NCBI GenBank assembly: GCA_022494885.1
Contig: JAGVSM010002407.1
Span: 84,580 to 148,579 of the forward strand
Source of the DNA: Micrasema longulum
Taxonomy: Eukaryota > Arthropoda > Insecta > Trichoptera > Brachycentridae
Reading direction: 5' to 3'
DNA: 64,000 nt
A program made the position numbers and the translations under genes. Of the stretch, positions 47,301 through 56,590 are shown piece after piece. The stretch's first letter is position 1, and each line of letters begins with the position of its first letter. Below the pieces are notes generated by a model. The model saw only the letters and a program-made list of their open reading frames with translations. It made no database searches and was not told where the DNA came from.

Positions 47301-50300
47301 TAACCTTTTTTTTTCTTCTTTACTAATTACATTTTTACACATTTACACTTTGAATTATATTATTTATTGATGATTCTCGATGGAATTTCATTGTAATTAG
47401 GCAATAACTTATATTCTCATAAAAGCTATAAATTAAAATACTTAGTACAATTTCACTAATTTATTTTAACAATCGGCGCTTCCATTTCATTTAATTAAAT
47501 AAATGCAAATACATTTCGGTCAGAAAAATTTATATCATTTAAAGCAATATATTTGGACAAGTGCAAAACTATTTCTGGGGATAAGACTGACAAGACATGA
47601 GATGAATTTAAGAGAAGGGGAAGGTTTAGTTAAGTGTACAAAGGATATGCATCCCGAATGGGGAATCTGAACAATGCGTGGTCTATGCATTCCTCGTCAA
47701 GCCCGTACTCACATCGAAGACTGTCCACAATCTTGATTAAAACAAATTGTTATTTACAATACAGAGGCCAATCTTCAGTCTGATAATATTGGAGACGATT
47801 CTTTTAGACAATTCGTAGGCATGATACGCACGCCTGTCTAAACCTTTGAATGTACGTCACATGCGGCAAACGCCTGTCGTATGGTAACCCTACATAAGAT
47901 CTACTCATATGGACATGCATCATAACTTTCTTATTTTTTGGAATATTTCACTTCCGATTGTACTCCAGTTGATGGTTTAAAGTAAAGCATATTTGACTTA
48001 AGCACTGGGACACTTTTGTTGAATACTGTTTTTTATAGGGACACAACATATCCTCCTACCATATAAATACTTTAGTTTAACGTATGCTATAGCTGTCTTT
48101 TCACTACCAATTTCTTTTGGACTGACTATAACCCTCATATTGCTAACATGTTGATAGGCAATCCTTCCTAGGTCCCAATTACAATTGGAAGTTAATAGAG
48201 TTGTCTTCAATTGTCTATAAAGTAAAATCAATTTCCTTGGACGAAAATATCTTATATCGTCAGAAACTTATAATTGAACATGACTCATAATTTTTTTTTT
48301 TTTATTAATATATTTCAGAAAAGAAACATGTTTTTTTTTAAATTCTATACATATCTACTTTTACACATCTAGTAAATGTTATCACTGTAACTCTCCAAAA
48401 AAGAGACTAACTCTTGTGCTTGAAGAATGACTTACACTGTTTCAGTTGTTTATTGTTTATTATAAGAGTACATGAGAAAAAAATAAAAACATAGGATTTA
48501 TAAAGAAAAAACATAAAACAATAATACATTCATACTAATTAAAATTGAATGTTGTTTTTACACATGTTCAAAAAATATCATTGGATTTACTTTGAATTTA
48601 TTTATTGATATATTATTTTTAATAGTTTTTAGTTAATTGGGAAGATTATTATAATTTTTTACACCTTTGAAGACAAAGCTATTTTGACCATGACTTGTGT
48701 GGAATTTAGGAATTTTAATATTATGTTGGTATCTGAGTGACTTATTCATCTCAAGTTCTTTTCTTTTTTATCTATTTGTATAATAGAATTTATTTTATAA
48801 AGAGTGTCTACTGTATGAACCTTAAATATTTCAAATAGACTTTCCGTATTGAATGTTGAGGGTTTCTTTAGAATTACTTTAATAATTAATCTTTGTACTA
48901 TTTTAAGAGGGTTTAATATATTGGCGTATGAACCACCCCACCCTACAATACCATATTGTAACAAAGATTGTACAATTGAGTAATAAGCTATTTTTAAATT
49001 ATTGATTTTTAAAATATTCCTTAATCTAATAAATATGTGTATACATTTTATAATTCGTTTGACTAGTTTTTTAATTTAATTTTATCTGTTTATTAATTAA
49101 AAAATTTTGTAAACAAACAAAACAGGGAGTCAATTGGGATTTTTCAGGTAATTAAAATACCTAGTTAATATCCAAGTAAAATATAAAATAAAAGTAACAG
49201 TGTAAAAAAAAATCTTACATCTTTGGCGGAATAGAGGAGCACATACACTCCAGCAATAGGACGACCGTCAGAAGTGATTTTCCCCCGAACATCGTACCCC
49301 TTGACAGCGAGAGAGCCGACCTTTAGGGCGGTGTTGCCACCGGCTACCTGCACAATTGTGCTAGAAGGATCCAGCTTCCACCTTTAAAAGAAAATGGCAA
49401 CACGTAAAAATTAAAAGGTAATATACTTTTCATCATCATTCTCTAACCTGCAATTAAACCGTAAGAACAAGTTCTTTTACTTTACAAAATTAAATAATAG
49501 AAGGGTACCTACAGTGGGCAAATTTAGGGTTTACAATTAAAACAGCATTCACAAATAGAATGAATGGTATTTGCAGAATAGTAAATGCTGAGTCAGAATT
49601 TAGAATATTATAAAACAGTTCAAGAATGATACAGTGAATTTTGGCTTTGAATTTCAAATTATATAATATTTTAATTTCAATTTAGAATTGATATTTTTAA
49701 ATAGAGTGGTACTTATGGAATATTACAGTGAATTTTGAGTTTAAGATTAATAGATCTAAATTTGTTTCAACAGAGAGGGAAAACATTTTGAGAAGGGAAT
49801 ATGCAAGTCAGGCTTATGACCTGTCATTTTTTTCTCTCTGTTGCAACATTTTTTTGGCTTAGTTTAGTAGTCTATTAAGTAATAATAAAAAACCACTGAA
49901 CATTCTCATTATTAACATAAACTAATTGAACAAAATGTCAGAAAAAGCTTGAGAGCCAGAAGTACTTATTATAACGTACTTACTTATTGTCATTATATAG
50001 GCCTATGTTTTTCCCGTGCACATAACAACATTAAACTACATAAGTATCGAAAGGTTTAAACCCAAACAGTTTAAATAATCAATAATAATAAGATGTATAA
50101 TTACTTGTTGTGGTAAGCTTTCACTGTATATTTTCCTGGTATGACAGGGGTAAAGTGGAAGTCTCCAGACAATTTAGTTTTCGTTTCCCGAACATCTCCC
50201 TTCTCTCCAACCAGTTGGATGGAAACTCCAGAAGGTCCGACTACATCTCCAGCAGTCACCACTCTTCCTGTTATTCCGAAGCCGGTAAACTCGAAGTTCA

Positions 50301-50744
50301 CATCCTGACCTTGAGAGCACGGATCTGATTCCCCGTCAACATTCAAGGCGATTTCAGCAGGTTCAATACTCCAACCAGCAGGAGGATCTATCTTTAACAC
50401 GTATTCCCCGGGCTCATACAAAGGTAAAAAGTAATAACCATTATTGGGAGCACATTCCGTTTTCTCTTTCAAACTACCTTGTTTCGTCAATCTGCAAATA
50501 CAAAAAAATCACTTATGAATATACTCGAGAAAACTTGAAAGTTATCGGTTTAATTAAATTATAACCTTAAATTAGTGCGCAATCTTTATACTTACAATTT
50601 GACCTGAACTTTGGAAAAATCTAAATTAACATGACTTTTGATAAAGCCGCCACAGCCCAAGATATCATTTCCTAAGGAATTGTGTACAAAATTAATTAAA
50701 TAGAACAGGGTAACGACTTTTCCCTGCCACTTATCATACGCCAT
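29382..50744 (-). CDS. NOMO: NOMO (nodal modulator), ER BOS/multipass-translocon subunit (16 exons, complete)
   Basis: Exons: 50744-50596, 50491-50105, 49381-49219, 46823-46575, 46204-46036, 44297-44018, 43513-43308, 43197-43016, 42799-42641, 41316-41137, 36582-36393, 35786-35584, 33545-33352, 32816-32561, 31687-31319, 29654-29382. Total 3609 bases, 1202 residues, all in phase; human NOMO1 has 1222. NOMO is a type I ER protein built of repeated beta-sandwich domains that works with nicalin and TMEM147 beside Sec61. Visible marks are a hydrophobic N-terminus (VVTLFYLINFV) before ILGCGGFIKSHV, CAPNNGYYFLPLYEPGEYVL, several D/SG-x-Y/F-x-F...PG-x-Y repeats, GEYYLKPLMKEYKFTP, VFRVRGLLRDCSY, YLVQLDSTL and a C-terminal membrane segment (ILILPFLGLVALAFL, about 1124-1139) with a cytosolic Lys-rich tail. 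The ATG at 50744 has A at -3 and G at +4. Introns carry SINEs, MITEs, retroelement pieces and a piggyBac element. Confidence 0.96.
29760..30265 (+). mobile_element. Retrotransposon C-terminal fragment in a NOMO intron
   Basis: Around 30125-30260 the plus strand reads DRQFSSGDRGLR and, after a one-base shift, RPPGPPPKKWLDDIIDSKNP. This resembles the (W..RP.G.R..GRPP.RW.DDI) ending of insect non-LTR reverse transcriptases. Frameshifted and dead. 29797-29990 is less AT-rich but shows no recognisable protein. Confidence 0.5.
30890..31085 (-). repeat. Second SINE-like family, copy 2
   Basis: Minus strand: GTCCGAGATTCGAATCTCATT, then TTTGATTCCCATTTTCTAATAG. Related to 23140-23290. It lies in the NOMO intron before the last exon. 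Confidence 0.4.
31850..32500. other. Intronic sequence without recognised features
   Basis: NOMO intron 14 (32560-31688). No exon, repeat copy or RNA gene was recognised here. Confidence 0.4.
33652..33915 (+). mobile_element. Full-length tRNA-derived SINE in a NOMO intron
   Basis: Head GGTGGCGTAATGGTTAGCG, B box GGTTCGATTCCCGAC, body GAATATTTCATAGTCCCTAG, then CGTAAGACTGATCACCTTACC, ACCTATGCACCATTAGGTGC and a GAAATGATGG tail. Orientation opposite to the gene. Confidence 0.85.
33955..34275. repeat. GACGTCAC-family MITE copy
   Basis: Near full-length relative of 7585-7860: CCGTAAACCGGAAATTTTTC, ATCATTGGTTGATCCATATG, ACTAGTGACGTCGTTCAAAG, CATTTTCAAGAAACTTTG and CCAATTTCCCATGGGG. Apparent reading frames are by-products. 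Confidence 0.7.
34849..34920 (-). repeat. Short repeat copy that mimics an exon in NOMO intron 12
   Basis: Minus strand: TTATTCGTTATAG, then GCAGGCATCC ... GATGCGCCTATATCTCGTGTA ... TTTTG, then GTGAGT. It looks like a 46-base exon (34894-34849) with both splice sites. Inclusion would shift the frame and meet TGA at once. The same core (GATGCGCCTATATCTCGTGTA after TTATTCGTTATAGGC) is at 55065-55115 on the plus strand, so it is repeat-derived. NOMO exons 12 and 13 join perfectly without it. Confidence 0.55.
35905..36115 (-). mobile_element. SINE copy in a NOMO intron, minus orientation
   Basis: Inverse of the SINE: CATAGGGCACTGCATTGGC, CAATTGCAGTGTATCTTAATC, AAGGTAAGGTGATCAGTCTTA, GAAATATTGCAGTGTAAAATG and CCAGGAATCGAACCTGGGAC (B box on the minus strand). 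The tRNA-like head is cut at about 36115. Confidence 0.75.
36659..39635 (-). mobile_element. piggyBac-like transposon, about 2.98 kb, TTAA-flanked
   Basis: TTAA at 36655-36658 and 39636-39639 flank the element. The left terminus reads CCTTTGTGGGGCGACGG; the right terminus, inverted, reads CCCTTGGGAAGCGGCTG, an imperfect terminal repeat starting CCY as in piggyBac elements. It encloses one uninterrupted transposase gene. It lies in NOMO intron 10, on the same strand as NOMO. Size and TTAA targeting match the superfamily. Confidence 0.8.
37120..38808 (-). CDS. piggyBac-type (DDE_Tnp_1_7) transposase, intact ORF
   Basis: From the first ATG (MTSQNLVDEEIAKIIG) the frame runs 562 residues with no interruption; in-frame sequence continues 14 codons further upstream but without an ATG. 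It cuts and reinserts the element at TTAA. The acidic N-terminus is followed by the DDE core. Candidate catalytic Asp residues, numbered from the ATG, are about 227 (NLCIDESMIAFKG), 308 (KLWCDNWYSS) and 410/413 (GTVDKADMM). The C-terminus holds a Cys-rich zinc-binding domain: CHVCANTK ... FCSPCNVGLC ... CYKIYH. All key residues seem present, so the enzyme may be functional. Length is close to the roughly 594 residues of the moth piggyBac enzyme. A domesticated gene is less likely because matching ends remain. Confidence 0.93.
   Translation of the reverse strand: MTSQNLVDEEIAKIIGELDSDYEIFSEDDTEVGDLDSDMETESVEDRVEERGQLNSWKSGPYIPIIHEFDDFQSGITVNSLSSNSIECDFFEHFLNIQIMSTIVSEINKFYVYTYTSKEQGPSSRTHKWKDITVPELYRFYALSMVMAKCKHLSIKQYWRTDDLYFYPIFGKTMPRDRYQLILQMLHFSDPNSPPSSDRLNKLRILIDHTRKMFKETMVPHENLCIDESMIAFKGRLLFKQYIPSKRHRFGIKLFVLCDVTTGYILDFIIYCGEGTDIVDDQNFGVSGAVVTTLLKDYIGKGHKLWCDNWYSSPVLFKYLHANKTNACGTVRKNRKGLPQFRKLKKGEVEAKNDTPLLALKWCDKREVHMLTTMHDDSMEPTGKLHYRTDEPIIKPKCIINYNKCMGTVDKADMMLSNVTCMRKSLKWYKKVSFHFIDLYLLNSFYLFKSVTGKTISFPDFQENVITQLLAKYKIPIIRTPHPTVSTSRTPHRIFPRDIMDHIPELIPPNPKKKKPRRRCHVCANTKLKPKKTKLTRYFCSPCNVGLCLKPCYKIYHTGAKF
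40020..40390. repeat. Interspersed repeat, partner of 4895-5225
   Basis: Contains GCTTCTAATACTTCACGATT, TTGTGACC, AATCTTGACATCACAATTATC and TTTCATATATTTTTATCGGTATTC with TAGTATGTGATATTTCCC, matching 4895-5225. It lies in NOMO intron 10. Confidence 0.65.
40514..40996. mobile_element. MITE with TATAGTCCTT inverted ends, copy 2
   Basis: Left end TATAGTCCTTCAAATATAGC then TTGATTAGAATGACAGCTG; right end CAACTGTCATTCTAATCATG then TTTTAAGAACTATA. Interior matches 8097-8646 (CTCTGTTTCCAAAAATTGATA, AAGTTATGTCGTCACTTTT) with a deletion. It lies in NOMO intron 10 beside the piggyBac element. Confidence 0.85.
41338..41440 (-). mobile_element. SINE fragment in a NOMO intron
   Basis: Inverse of the SINE mid-section: GAAATATCGCAGTGTACAAC, AATATTTCACATCCACCCTG and a decayed B box region. 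Both ends are missing. Confidence 0.5.
41660..42165 (+). pseudogene. RTE-type reverse transcriptase C-terminal remnant
   Basis: Plus strand: CMTVRHGTLPKERKRLEAFE, MWCSRRVLGIS, stop, then RDNFTNVEVLIRIEEGKHLIKTISERRA and stops before IGHIMRH. Compare the better copy at 54311-54690 (AFKMWCYRRILKISWVDRV). Ends in GAAGAAGAAGAA, the short repeat tail typical of RTE elements. It lies in NOMO intron 9. Confidence 0.75.
42225..42540 (+). mobile_element. RTE non-coding end region with AAGAAGAAG tail
   Basis: A GC-richer stretch (GAACCCTGGGCAATGGGATC, CTCATAACGGTGTGATCAC, GGCAATGGGAAACCACTC, GATGCTGGGGAACCTGAC) ending in GCAAGAAGAAGAAG. It resembles leader sequence of insect RTE elements and follows another RTE fragment in the same orientation. 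Assignment by resemblance only. Confidence 0.4.
44900..45860 (-). pseudogene. Jockey-like reverse transcriptase fragment in a NOMO intron
   Basis: 45713-45012 is open and encodes the C-terminal part: TSRDPGVLLNAQLSFNLHI, NDSLKMLGSVLRNAK, LRTLYNSLVRGRLEFSSIIW, VQKKFLRYLYLK and VGLFVPDNYLRQRQHRLFYLP. No YADD core is present, so it is 5'-truncated. It lies in NOMO intron 5, same strand. Confidence 0.8.
46440..46535. repeat. Fragment of the GGAATCCAGTCT repeat family
   Basis: GAGTATGTCCAAATGTATGC, AGACTGGCTGGATTTCCTCC and GAGTTATTTGGATCTAAATTT match 26925-26995. A further copy is at 49745-49870. Confidence 0.55.
47340..47510. repeat. Relative of the left arm of the 53-kb palindrome
   Basis: TATTTATTGATGATTCTCGATGG, GGCAATAACTTATATTC, AATACTTAGTACAATTTCAC and TTATTTTAACAATCGGCGC match 53150-53285 base by base with small changes. 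Only one arm is present here. Confidence 0.6.
47555..47880 (-). pseudogene. Retrotransposon RNase H C-terminal fragment
   Basis: Minus strand: ELSKRIVSNIIRLKIGLCIV, then IKIVDSLRCEYGLDEECIDH, ALFRFPI and PEIVLHLSKYI, with stops. This is the RL(K/R)IGH...C.C....E...H.LF.C ending of ORF2 in R1/I-type elements. It is related to the better plus-strand copy at 62940-63300. Confidence 0.6.
48437..49010 (-). pseudogene. Jockey-like reverse transcriptase fragment
   Basis: Minus strand: LLQYGIVGWGGSYANILNPL, KIVQRLIIKVILKKPSTFNT and VHTVDTLYKINSIIQI. This is the (YGI..WG......L..LQ..QK..IR.I) region after the reverse transcriptase thumb. The C-terminal tail continues to about 48440 with frame damage. 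It lies in NOMO intron 3. Confidence 0.7.
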
Positions 50745-52020
50745 TTTTAAAAAGTAAAGCCAATTGTCAAAAAGTAAAGACAAACTCAAAGACAAACTAT
50801 ATATTCTTCCGAAATAAGCGTTTTCAGCAGCAAATGCTCAAAATTCGTTCCTCACATATATTTTATAAAAGATTTTCGGAAAACAGGTACTGTATGTTGG
50901 TAGATGGTGAAATAAAATATATGAAAAAATAATTAAAACGTAGCAGGTTTCTGAAAAAATAATTTCATGAACCCATAATCTAGCACCGTAATTTTTTTTT
51001 TATTGATTTTCAGACAATGAAAAATTACATCCTTTCATCCACTTTTTTTTGTTTTGTTTTAAAAAACAATATGTCACGTATTGAACCATTGAATGAACAA
51101 ATCAATAATTAAAGCGATTGAACTAAAATTGTTGTTAAAATTATTGTATCAGTTTGAAATCTCAAAAATGTCAATCTCTGTTCTTTTAGTATTATTGTAT
51201 AGTCTACAAATTATTGATATCGGATTGAAAAACGATACACTTTTATTAAATTTAACGAATATAAATATGTGAAATGTTTTTGGATTCGTAAAGTTATGGC
51301 CATCAGGAATATTTATTTTAATATTATTTAAACAGTACCTACGAACTTTTTATCAAACATAAAGATAATTCAATTTTGTTTTAGCCCCCAATATTTTAAA
51401 ATGAAAGTGCTGAAGTCATTTTGCATAAGTATTTAGTATGTGGACTTAAACTATATTTGAATAGTTTTCGGATTTGTTTGTTTAGCTTCAATAACACAAA
51501 CATAGTACACATTTACTATAATATGTGACACATGTGTATTCCAAATAGTTAATCCATTTTCCATTTTACTTTTTACTTCTTACTAAAGAGTTATTGAAAA
51601 TTGATGGTTATAACATTTACTCAATTATTTATTATTTCATTTATCGTTTTTCGATTTATCATATTATCTAAAATGATATGAGCTTATGAATATTTACTGT
51701 GATAATAAAATATTCATTTTTCACGAAGCATTAGAATTCATTAAATCATGAAAGCAATTATTTTATTACTTGTATAGATTCACCGTCGTCGCCAGTTTTG
51801 ATTTTTAAATGTTCGTCGTTATTCTAACCTTCCGTTTATTTTCGTATAAAACAATTAGGTATTATTATTTCATTCCAAAGGACGCGGGCGCTGGTTTTGG
51901 AACACCTGACCCCAAAATACATTTCTTTTCGATATCTAGATGGCACTGCAGCACACATTAAACCGAAACCGAAACTAACTTCACGACAGTCGTCTTCTGA
52001 CGTTCCGAATTCTGACATTC
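50745..52020. other. Intergenic region between NOMO and a plus-strand gene start
   Basis: About 1.4 kb separates the NOMO ATG from the candidate plus-strand start at 52136. AT-rich, with TATATAGT near 50797 on the NOMO side. No repeats of the families above were recognised. It may hold a shared bidirectional control region. Confidence 0.35.
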
Positions 52021-52135
52021 CAGCGGGAGTTGTTCGTGGAATAAGTTGGAATAAGTAGCTCCTACGTGTTGTGCTATCTTATTTTAGTGCCGGTTGTGGC
52101 TGACTTATCGCAAGAAATTCATTAAGAAAATTAAA

Positions 52136-52142
52136 ATGAGCG
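52136..52142 (+). CDS. Possible first coding exon (ATGAGCG) of an unidentified gene
   Basis: ATG AGC G is followed directly by a perfect donor GTAAGTAAAT; the context before it is TTAAA, with A at -3. The upstream 100 bases (GTGCCGGTTGTGGCTGACTT and neighbours) are richer in GC than the flanks and have no upstream ATG just before it, as expected for a 5' untranslated exon. The product would begin Met-Ser-. No downstream exon could be found up to 64000, so the first intron would exceed 11 kb or the call is wrong. Confidence 0.35.
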
Positions 52143-53190
52143 GTAAGTAAATCATCATTATTAAGTTTCCGTTTGTTATACTTGCGACAATTTAGATATC
52201 ATGCTTTCACTGATGATACATCTCACGATATTATTAGAAGTTAAATAATAATAAAGAATGTCAACAGCACGATATCAAATAATACGCAAGATCAAGGTTA
52301 TATTATCAATCCTTTCGATTCTCTGTGAACATTCTAAGCGTCTAATTAAACAAAACATTAAAAAATGAAAGCACTTGCTTAAGTAATCTGTAAAACTTCT
52401 ACATTTTGTTAGAATTTCATAAAAAATGTGACAATAATATCAATATTTTTATTGACAGATGATTTTTCAATACGCCTATAAATATTTTTATCTATAAGTA
52501 TCGACAGATGGTTTTTCGATACGCATTAGTTCAATCAAATTCGTGTTAATATTAATTGTATTTTCTCATGTTACAGTCGTTACAGTATAGGTTATTTAAT
52601 ACCGATTTATGAGAGAATTTTATTTTTCCCGGGGTCTGGAATTTGCGTCGGTAAACGTCCGTCCGTCGATTTTCCTCTTTTCTTTTTAATGCGTCGGAAA
52701 TAGACGAGGAAAGCGTGGATGTTACAAAAATCTTCCTCTTGCTGCTGAACGGTTGTGAGATCTATTTACGTTACATATCGCCACTTCAATTTACAGACTG
52801 GTTCGAAGCAAAGTGAACTCTCTACGAGGCAACCCTTACATACAATTTAAAAACCATAAAAAAAAATGTATCTCGACCTTTTCATTAATGATCGCTTGAA
52901 ACGTGTCTTGACCTATTGACCTACAGGAATTTGTTGTCGTTTATCTCAAAACGATTTGGGTGTACGTACAATAAGGCTAAGCGCCTGCGTACTGGTCAAG
53001 TTTTCAAAGAGAATAAATAATTCCCAATGAATGAAAGTTCACTACTCATATCTGTACCTTAAAGGATAAACCGCGGGAGTCATATTAAATGAGATGCTCA
53101 GGAAACAAGATTTTGTGATTTCCAAAACATTATGACTTTTGTTTTATTTAAATTATTTATTGACAATTCTTGATGGAATTCCATTATAAT

Positions 53191-53414
53191 GATGTAATAA
53201 CTTCTATTTACATATAAGTTATTAATTTAAAAAATACTTAGTACACTTCCACTTATTTATTTTGACCAATTAGCGCTTTCACCCTCTAATGGGCATCTTC
53301 AGACTGGAGATGCCCATTAGAGGGTGAAAGCGCTAATTGGTCAAAATAAATAAGTGGAAGTGTACCAAGTGTTTTTCAAAATTAATAACTTATGTAAATA
53401 TAAGTTATTACATC
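53191..53414. repeat. Near-perfect 224-base palindrome
   Basis: Left arm 53191-53298 (GATGTAATAACTT ... CACCCTCTAATGGGCATCT) and right arm 53308-53414 (AGATGCCCATTAGAGGGTG ... AAGTTATTACATC) enclose a nine-base loop. Mismatches are very few over about 107 bases, so the inversion is recent. The arm is a copy of the repeat at 47340-47510. Confidence 0.85.
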
Positions 53415-53810
53415 TATATTATAACTTTTGAACCAAATGAGATAATTTCGAACTTTTAATGTAAAAAATGGTGGATTTGATAATAATAGTACATATTAAA
53501 ATAGCATATCTGGGACTACTATTTTTTTGCATTAAAACTTAGTGGACTTCAGGTTTTTATTTCAACGAAAAAAAACATTTTTATAACGAAAGTGTTATAT
53601 TTGTTTATGTTACAGATATTATTATTAATAAAAAATCTTTATTAACCATAATATACAACTGTTATACAAAATATATGGTGCTTAGTGCTTACTTTATTTA
53701 CTCTTGCAAATATATTTTAATTGTTTCTAAATGAATTATAGGTCAAATAATTAATTGTTTATATTTTTTTCTTTTATTTCAATGACTTTAATTTTTTTTA
53801 TTCCTAAAGT

Positions 53811-53998
53811 AGCGTTTACACGTGGGCAATACAGTATTGTTCTGTCCCAGGATCTGGCCTTGTCCATGTGTAAACAGCAATTTGTAGGACGTGATATTGT
53901 TCCGAGACGTTGTCATAGAGATAGACGAGCTGGCTATATCTGCGGGACAATGATTACCCCACCACCACTCGTGACTGCATTGTCCTCGTGTAAACGCA
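53811..53998. mobile_element. Small inverted-repeat element (GCGTTTACACG ends)
   Basis: Left GCGTTTACACGTGGGCAATA and right (inverted) GCGTTTACACGAGGACAATG match in 17 of 20 positions. About 188 bases, non-coding. Further related inverse pieces (TTGTCCCAG ... CTGGGACAA) continue to about 54275, followed by a GTTCCATCTATT tandem duplication. Superfamily unknown. Confidence 0.55.
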
Positions 53999-54310
53999 CA
54001 GGAACAAGACCGTAGGACAATAGCGACTTGCGCGTGTTGCTCCCGCGCACTTTTTATGCCGACAGAAAAAAAAATTACTCTTTAATTCGTTCTTTAACAA
54101 TTCTTATACATATTTATATAAAATAAAATTTATTTTTCGTGGACTCACTCGTAACAAACGAGTGAACTACAACCGAATTTTAGTATTGTCCCAGCGTCCT
54201 GTCCTGCGTAGTCTAGGCCGTTCACGCATCTGGGACAAGACAATATTGTTCCATCTATTGTTCCATCTATTGTTCCTATAAGGCTCGTTTTTAAAATTGG
54301 TGTCGTTTCA

Positions 54311-54690
54311 AAAAAAAACATCGAAGCCTTTAAAATGTGGTGCTACAGGAGGATATTAAAAATCTCCTGGGTGGACAGAGTCCGAAACGATGATATTCTC
54401 CGACGGATGGAAAAAGATAAAAATGTACTGAAGACCATAAACAAAAGAAAACTCGAGTACTTTGGGCGTGTGATGAGAGACGAAAAATATAACATTTTAC
54501 AAGTCATTCTACGGGGAAGGGTTGAAGGAAGACGCAGTGCAGGTAGAAGGCGCATCTCTTGGCTAAAGAACTCGCGTGACTGGTTCCATTGCAGCACTCA
54601 GTCCTTGTTCAGGGCAGCTGCCAACAAAGTGAGAATTGCTACAATGATTTCCAACCTCCATCGGGGAGAGGAACGATATGAAGAAGAAGA
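54311..54690 (+). pseudogene. RTE-type reverse transcriptase C-terminal fragment with GAAGAAGAAG tail
   Basis: Open through IEAFKMWCYRRILKISWVDR, NDDILRRMEKDKNVLKTI, KLEYFGRVMRDEKYNIL, GRRSAGRRRISWLKN and RAAANKVRIATMISNLH, then ends in GAAGAAGAAGAAG. Only the last 120 or so residues of ORF2 are present. It is the youngest-looking RTE piece in the window. Confidence 0.85.
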
Positions 54691-55350
54691 AGTGTCGTTT
54701 CGATTCACCCGGCCCGATATAATTAGGGTGGGTGGATTATTATGGTGGATATTTATAATTGTATATTTTCGTTTGATTTTTTTAGTTTCTACTCGCGGGT
54801 GAAAATTTTGTTAAAGGAAATCGAGTGGAGATTATTCGGCATCATGAAATAATTTTGGCGGCCTAATAATGCTAGACGACTCACCATAGACTTTCAATTA
54901 TTCAAAGGTCATAAATCATAACACTCTACCGCTTTGTTTCGATTTTCTCGCGACGTAAATAGTCGTAAATATAAATACTTGCTTAAAATATGCCTTGGCC
55001 ATGCATTTTTAAAAATATGTAATGTTTCAAAATATCCTCAACCCTCTCGTGTACAAATTATTATTATTCGTTATAGGCGGGCTGTCTTTGCCGATGCGCC
55101 TATATCTCGTGTACTGCTTTTTGTCCAAGTTATTCTTCCTTCAAAAAAGCATCTAAACGAAACATGAAATATGATTAAATTAAATTGTTCAAGGATACTT
55201 TCCATAGTAAAATGGGTATTGAAATTCAAAAAGATTAAATTATTTTTAAAAATATATATATATTACAAAATGTTTAAATCTGTATGTGCCTTATATGAGG
55301 CTTAAAGTGATCAAGGAGTACAATGTTTATAACATAAAGCCATTGACATG

Positions 55351-56234
55351 TAATACATAGACACGCCCTAAAGAGTAAAATATTTTTAAAAGTAATGACA
55401 CGAAAACGTACCCATAGTTATTTATTTGACACTTTATATACATATACAATATATATACATATAAGGGCGGGCATATTGCCTTAAGGCAATTTCTTCCTAC
55501 CTACACACACCGTTCAGTTTGAGAAAATTATAAATACATGGACATATTGAATCTTACAATTTTATACAAAAATTAAAAGCAAAGATTAACAAAAATAAAT
55601 ATACATAGAAAAAAAATGACACTATACTATGAAGAGAGGAGAGGGGATGGGAAGGAAAGAAGTTACTAAGTACTGTTTATTTACACCAGGGCTGCATTCA
55701 ACAAGCATGAATATGCTACCAAAAATTGAAGGATACTCATTTTTGGTACATAAAAAAGTTTTGTATTTTAACATCATCAATCAACATACGTTTTTTGCGG
55801 ATCCTTCCTTAAATTCCTTATGATTTCGACCCATTTATTTATTTTCACTGAAGGATAACATCAACTCATGTTTATTATGTTTTAAAAACGTATTTCTATA
55901 AGTGCATCACTATAATTAAGAAGAGCTTCGCAATTGTGCCGCTAAGTGTAGCTTAACAAAAATATATTTATATTTGAATATGAATTGTTTTACTTTAACT
56001 TTGTTAATCACTCATGAACAAATATTTACCAATGAAAAGTTACACAATCATTTTTACAATGTTTATCCGAAAGGTTTTTACACGTTTTCATGACACAGGT
56101 GGGCATTTTTGTTTCGATTCTAAACGTCACGCCTAGCTGGCGATCGAAGAACGACTAAATACGCGTTGGGCATGGCTGAACGTTTGGGCATAAGTGTCAT
56201 CATTATCGAGGGCTCAGGGCGTGTCTATGTATTA
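55351..56234. mobile_element. 884-bp non-autonomous element with perfect 19-bp terminal repeats
   Basis: Left TAATACATAGACACGCCCT and right AGGGCGTGTCTATGTATTA are exact inverse copies. No ORF of note inside. Relatives are at 25774-26545, 8767-9308 (split by an RTE) and 4640-4885. Flanking bases give no clear target duplication longer than TA. Confidence 0.85.
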
Positions 56235-56454
56235 ATATTTAAATGCATAAAGCCAAAAAATTAAAATTATTCTACCAATTTAACATATATAAATACAACA
56301 TAAAAATATAATTACTTACAGTTTGTTTAGGTCGAATTTCAATAATATATGTGTTGTACGGGGGAGAAACACACATCGATAAAAAAAACTTTATAAATGT
56401 CGGAAATGAGGAACTTCAGTTGTTTTTAAAAAAAAAGAATGTATGTTTATTATA

Positions 56455-56590
56455 GACTATCAAAGTAAGCCCAAAAAATTCAATATTTTTAAATATCGTA
56501 TTATTATCGCTATGATTTTTTTCAGTTTTGTAATTTTGAAATTACTCCGCCCGTGACGTCACTATTTCTCGTCGGTGAGTTGTGCTGACT
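56455..56590. repeat. GACGTCAC-family MITE fragment
   Basis: TAGACTATCAAAGTAAGCCC, CGTATTATTATCGCTATGAT and GAAATTACTCCGCCCGTGAC match the 5' part of the family; the rest is missing. Confidence 0.55.

Noticed and set aside
50745..50795. Longer NOMO start
   Set aside because: The upstream in-frame sequence has no ATG (only TTG). The ATG at 50744 has a good context and a signal-like segment after it.
53755..54015. 86-codon protein gene
   Set aside because: Most of it is the small inverted-repeat element; the frame is a by-product of GC-richer repeat sequence.
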